Shown piece by piece: positions 10,733-11,604 of a DNA stretch of 11,604 bases. The position numbers were made by a program, and so were the translations under genes. The first letter of the stretch is position 1, and the number at the start of each line of letters is the position of its first letter. Below the pieces are notes generated by a model, which was not told where the DNA came from, did not search any database, and worked only from the letters and a program-made list of their open reading frames with translations. Source of the DNA: an uncultured Faecalibacterium sp. (GTDB lineage: Bacteria > Bacillota > Clostridia > Oscillospirales > Ruminococcaceae); assembly GCA_934553285.1 (NCBI GenBank), contig CAKTFD010000069.1, forward strand, positions 1 to 11,604, written 5' to 3'.

Positions 10733-11604
10733 ATGAGATTCGATCGTCGTATTTCGCGCCGCAGCTTCCTGTCTGCTGCCGGCGTCACCACTGCTGCACT
10801 GGCCCTGACGGCCTGCGGCGGCGCTTCCAGCACGGTGGGTGGTTCCTCCGCTTCCGGCTCCACTGCCTCTTCTGCAGCTGGCACTGCACAGGGTGGTACC
10901 CTGAATATCATGCTGGAGACCGAGGTCCAGTCCCTGGACCCCCAGATCGCCACCGATGGCACCTCCTTTGAGGTGATCGCGGACTACACCGATGGTCTGA
11001 TGCAGATGGATGCCGATGGCGCAGCCGTACCTGCCCTGGCAGAGACCTACGACATCAGCGAGGACGGCAAGACCTACACCTTCCACCTGCGCGATGCCAA
11101 GTGGTCCAATGGTGATGCCGTTACCGCTGCCGACTTCGTCTTTGGCTGGCAGCGCGCCGTAGACCCCGCCAACGCCTCCGAGTATTCCTATATGCTGTCG
11201 GACATCGGCCAGGTGGTCAACGCCGCCGAGATCATTGCCGGTGAAAAGCCGGTGACCGACCTCGGTGTCACCGCTGTGGACGACAAGACGCTGGAAGTCC
11301 AGCTGAACGTTCCGGTCAGCTACTTCCTGAGCCTGATGTACTTCCCCACCTTCTACCCCGTCAACGAGGCCTTCTTCAACACCTGCAAGGATACCTTTGG
11401 CACCAGCCCCGATACCGTGCTGTCCAACGGTGCTTTCAAGCTGACGGACTACCAGCCCGCTGCCACTGCCTTTGCACTGGAGAAGAACCCGGATTACTAC
11501 GCTGCCGACAGCATTGCACTGGACGGCCTGGCCTATCAGGTCATCAAGGACAGCCAGCAGGCTCTGATGAGCTATCAGACCGGCGCACTGGATATGACCC
11601 TGCT
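10733..11604 (+). CDS. Oligopeptide/dipeptide ABC transporter substrate-binding lipoprotein (OppA-like), partial
   Basis: The visible 290 residues start with a basic, twin-arginine-like leader (RRISRRSFLS), a hydrophobic run (AAGVTTAALALTA) and a lipobox LTAC with Cys28, then a Ser/Gly/Ala-rich linker to about residue 52. From there the solute-binding family 5 fold is recognisable: GTLNIMLETEVQSLDPQIAT, then LAETYDISEDGKTYTFHLR, then WSNGDAVTAADFVFGWQRAV and SNGAFKLTDY. It would be anchored to the outer membrane face and capture peptides for an Opp/Dpp importer, whose other genes probably lie beyond the window. The ATG at 10733 has GAGAGGGG 10 bases upstream. The 3' part is cut off by the window end, so the length cannot be compared. 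Confidence 0.92.
   Translation, partial: MRFDRRISRRSFLSAAGVTTAALALTACGGASSTVGGSSASGSTASSAAGTAQGGTLNIMLETEVQSLDPQIATDGTSFEVIADYTDGLMQMDADGAAVPALAETYDISEDGKTYTFHLRDAKWSNGDAVTAADFVFGWQRAVDPANASEYSYMLSDIGQVVNAAEIIAGEKPVTDLGVTAVDDKTLEVQLNVPVSYFLSLMYFPTFYPVNEAFFNTCKDTFGTSPDTVLSNGAFKLTDYQPAATAFALEKNPDYYAADSIALDGLAYQVIKDSQQALMSYQTGALDMTL

Noticed and set aside
1..11604. CRISPR array
   Set aside because: No regularly spaced direct repeats; the only repeats are the ones listed around the cassette.

Overview
The window looks like the chromosome of a GC-rich gut Clostridia member, probably Faecalibacterium or a close Ruminococcaceae/Oscillospiraceae relative. The grounds are strong AGGAG-type ribosome binding sites, near-consensus sigma-A promoters, an anaerobe-type hybrid cluster protein with a ferredoxin-like partner, and lipoproteins with an RRSFL...LTAC leader. 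This is inference from style and gene content, not a database match.

Layout. Position 1-52 is the 5' part of a tRNA-Val(CAC) on the minus strand, with its promoter at 93-121. A 54-residue Cys-rich membrane peptide (316-480) follows. A minus-strand pair of small DNA-binding proteins (533-826 and 823-1086) faces away from a LexA/CI-type S24 repressor (1276-1896). The 189-bp gap between them holds a perfect TTGACA-17-TATAAT promoter covered by palindromes, which reads as a prophage-like or SOS-responsive switch. The repressor heads a compact plus-strand run: a 72-residue conserved small protein, the tRNA methyltransferase TrmO, and a LysR regulator, closed by a bidirectional terminator.

From about 3805 to 6960 lies a visibly more AT-rich accessory cassette. 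It has a peptidase-containing ABC exporter (C39 protease plus ABC, minus strand), a 49-residue double-glycine precursor peptide (minus strand, absent from simple long-ORF calls), and a divergent Xre-type regulator. No modification enzyme and no obvious immunity gene is present. The peptide core carries C-x2-C-x3-F-x8-H-x5-H, the spacing of a classical C2H2 zinc finger, which is the most unusual item here. The cassette sits between two nearly identical 78-bp copies of the same terminator segment (3741-3818 and 6979-7056), and a short repeat occurs at both ends in inverted orientation with a third copy inside. This suggests insertion between the LysR gene and hcp.

Right of the cassette, a 4Fe-4S protein gene and hcp (9395 to 7060, minus) form a nitrosative-stress operon. 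A Crp/Fnr-family regulator (9497-10171) diverges from it across overlapping promoters that share a palindrome. After a 560-bp AT-rich intergenic region with a structured leader, the window ends inside an OppA-type peptide-binding lipoprotein gene (from 10733).
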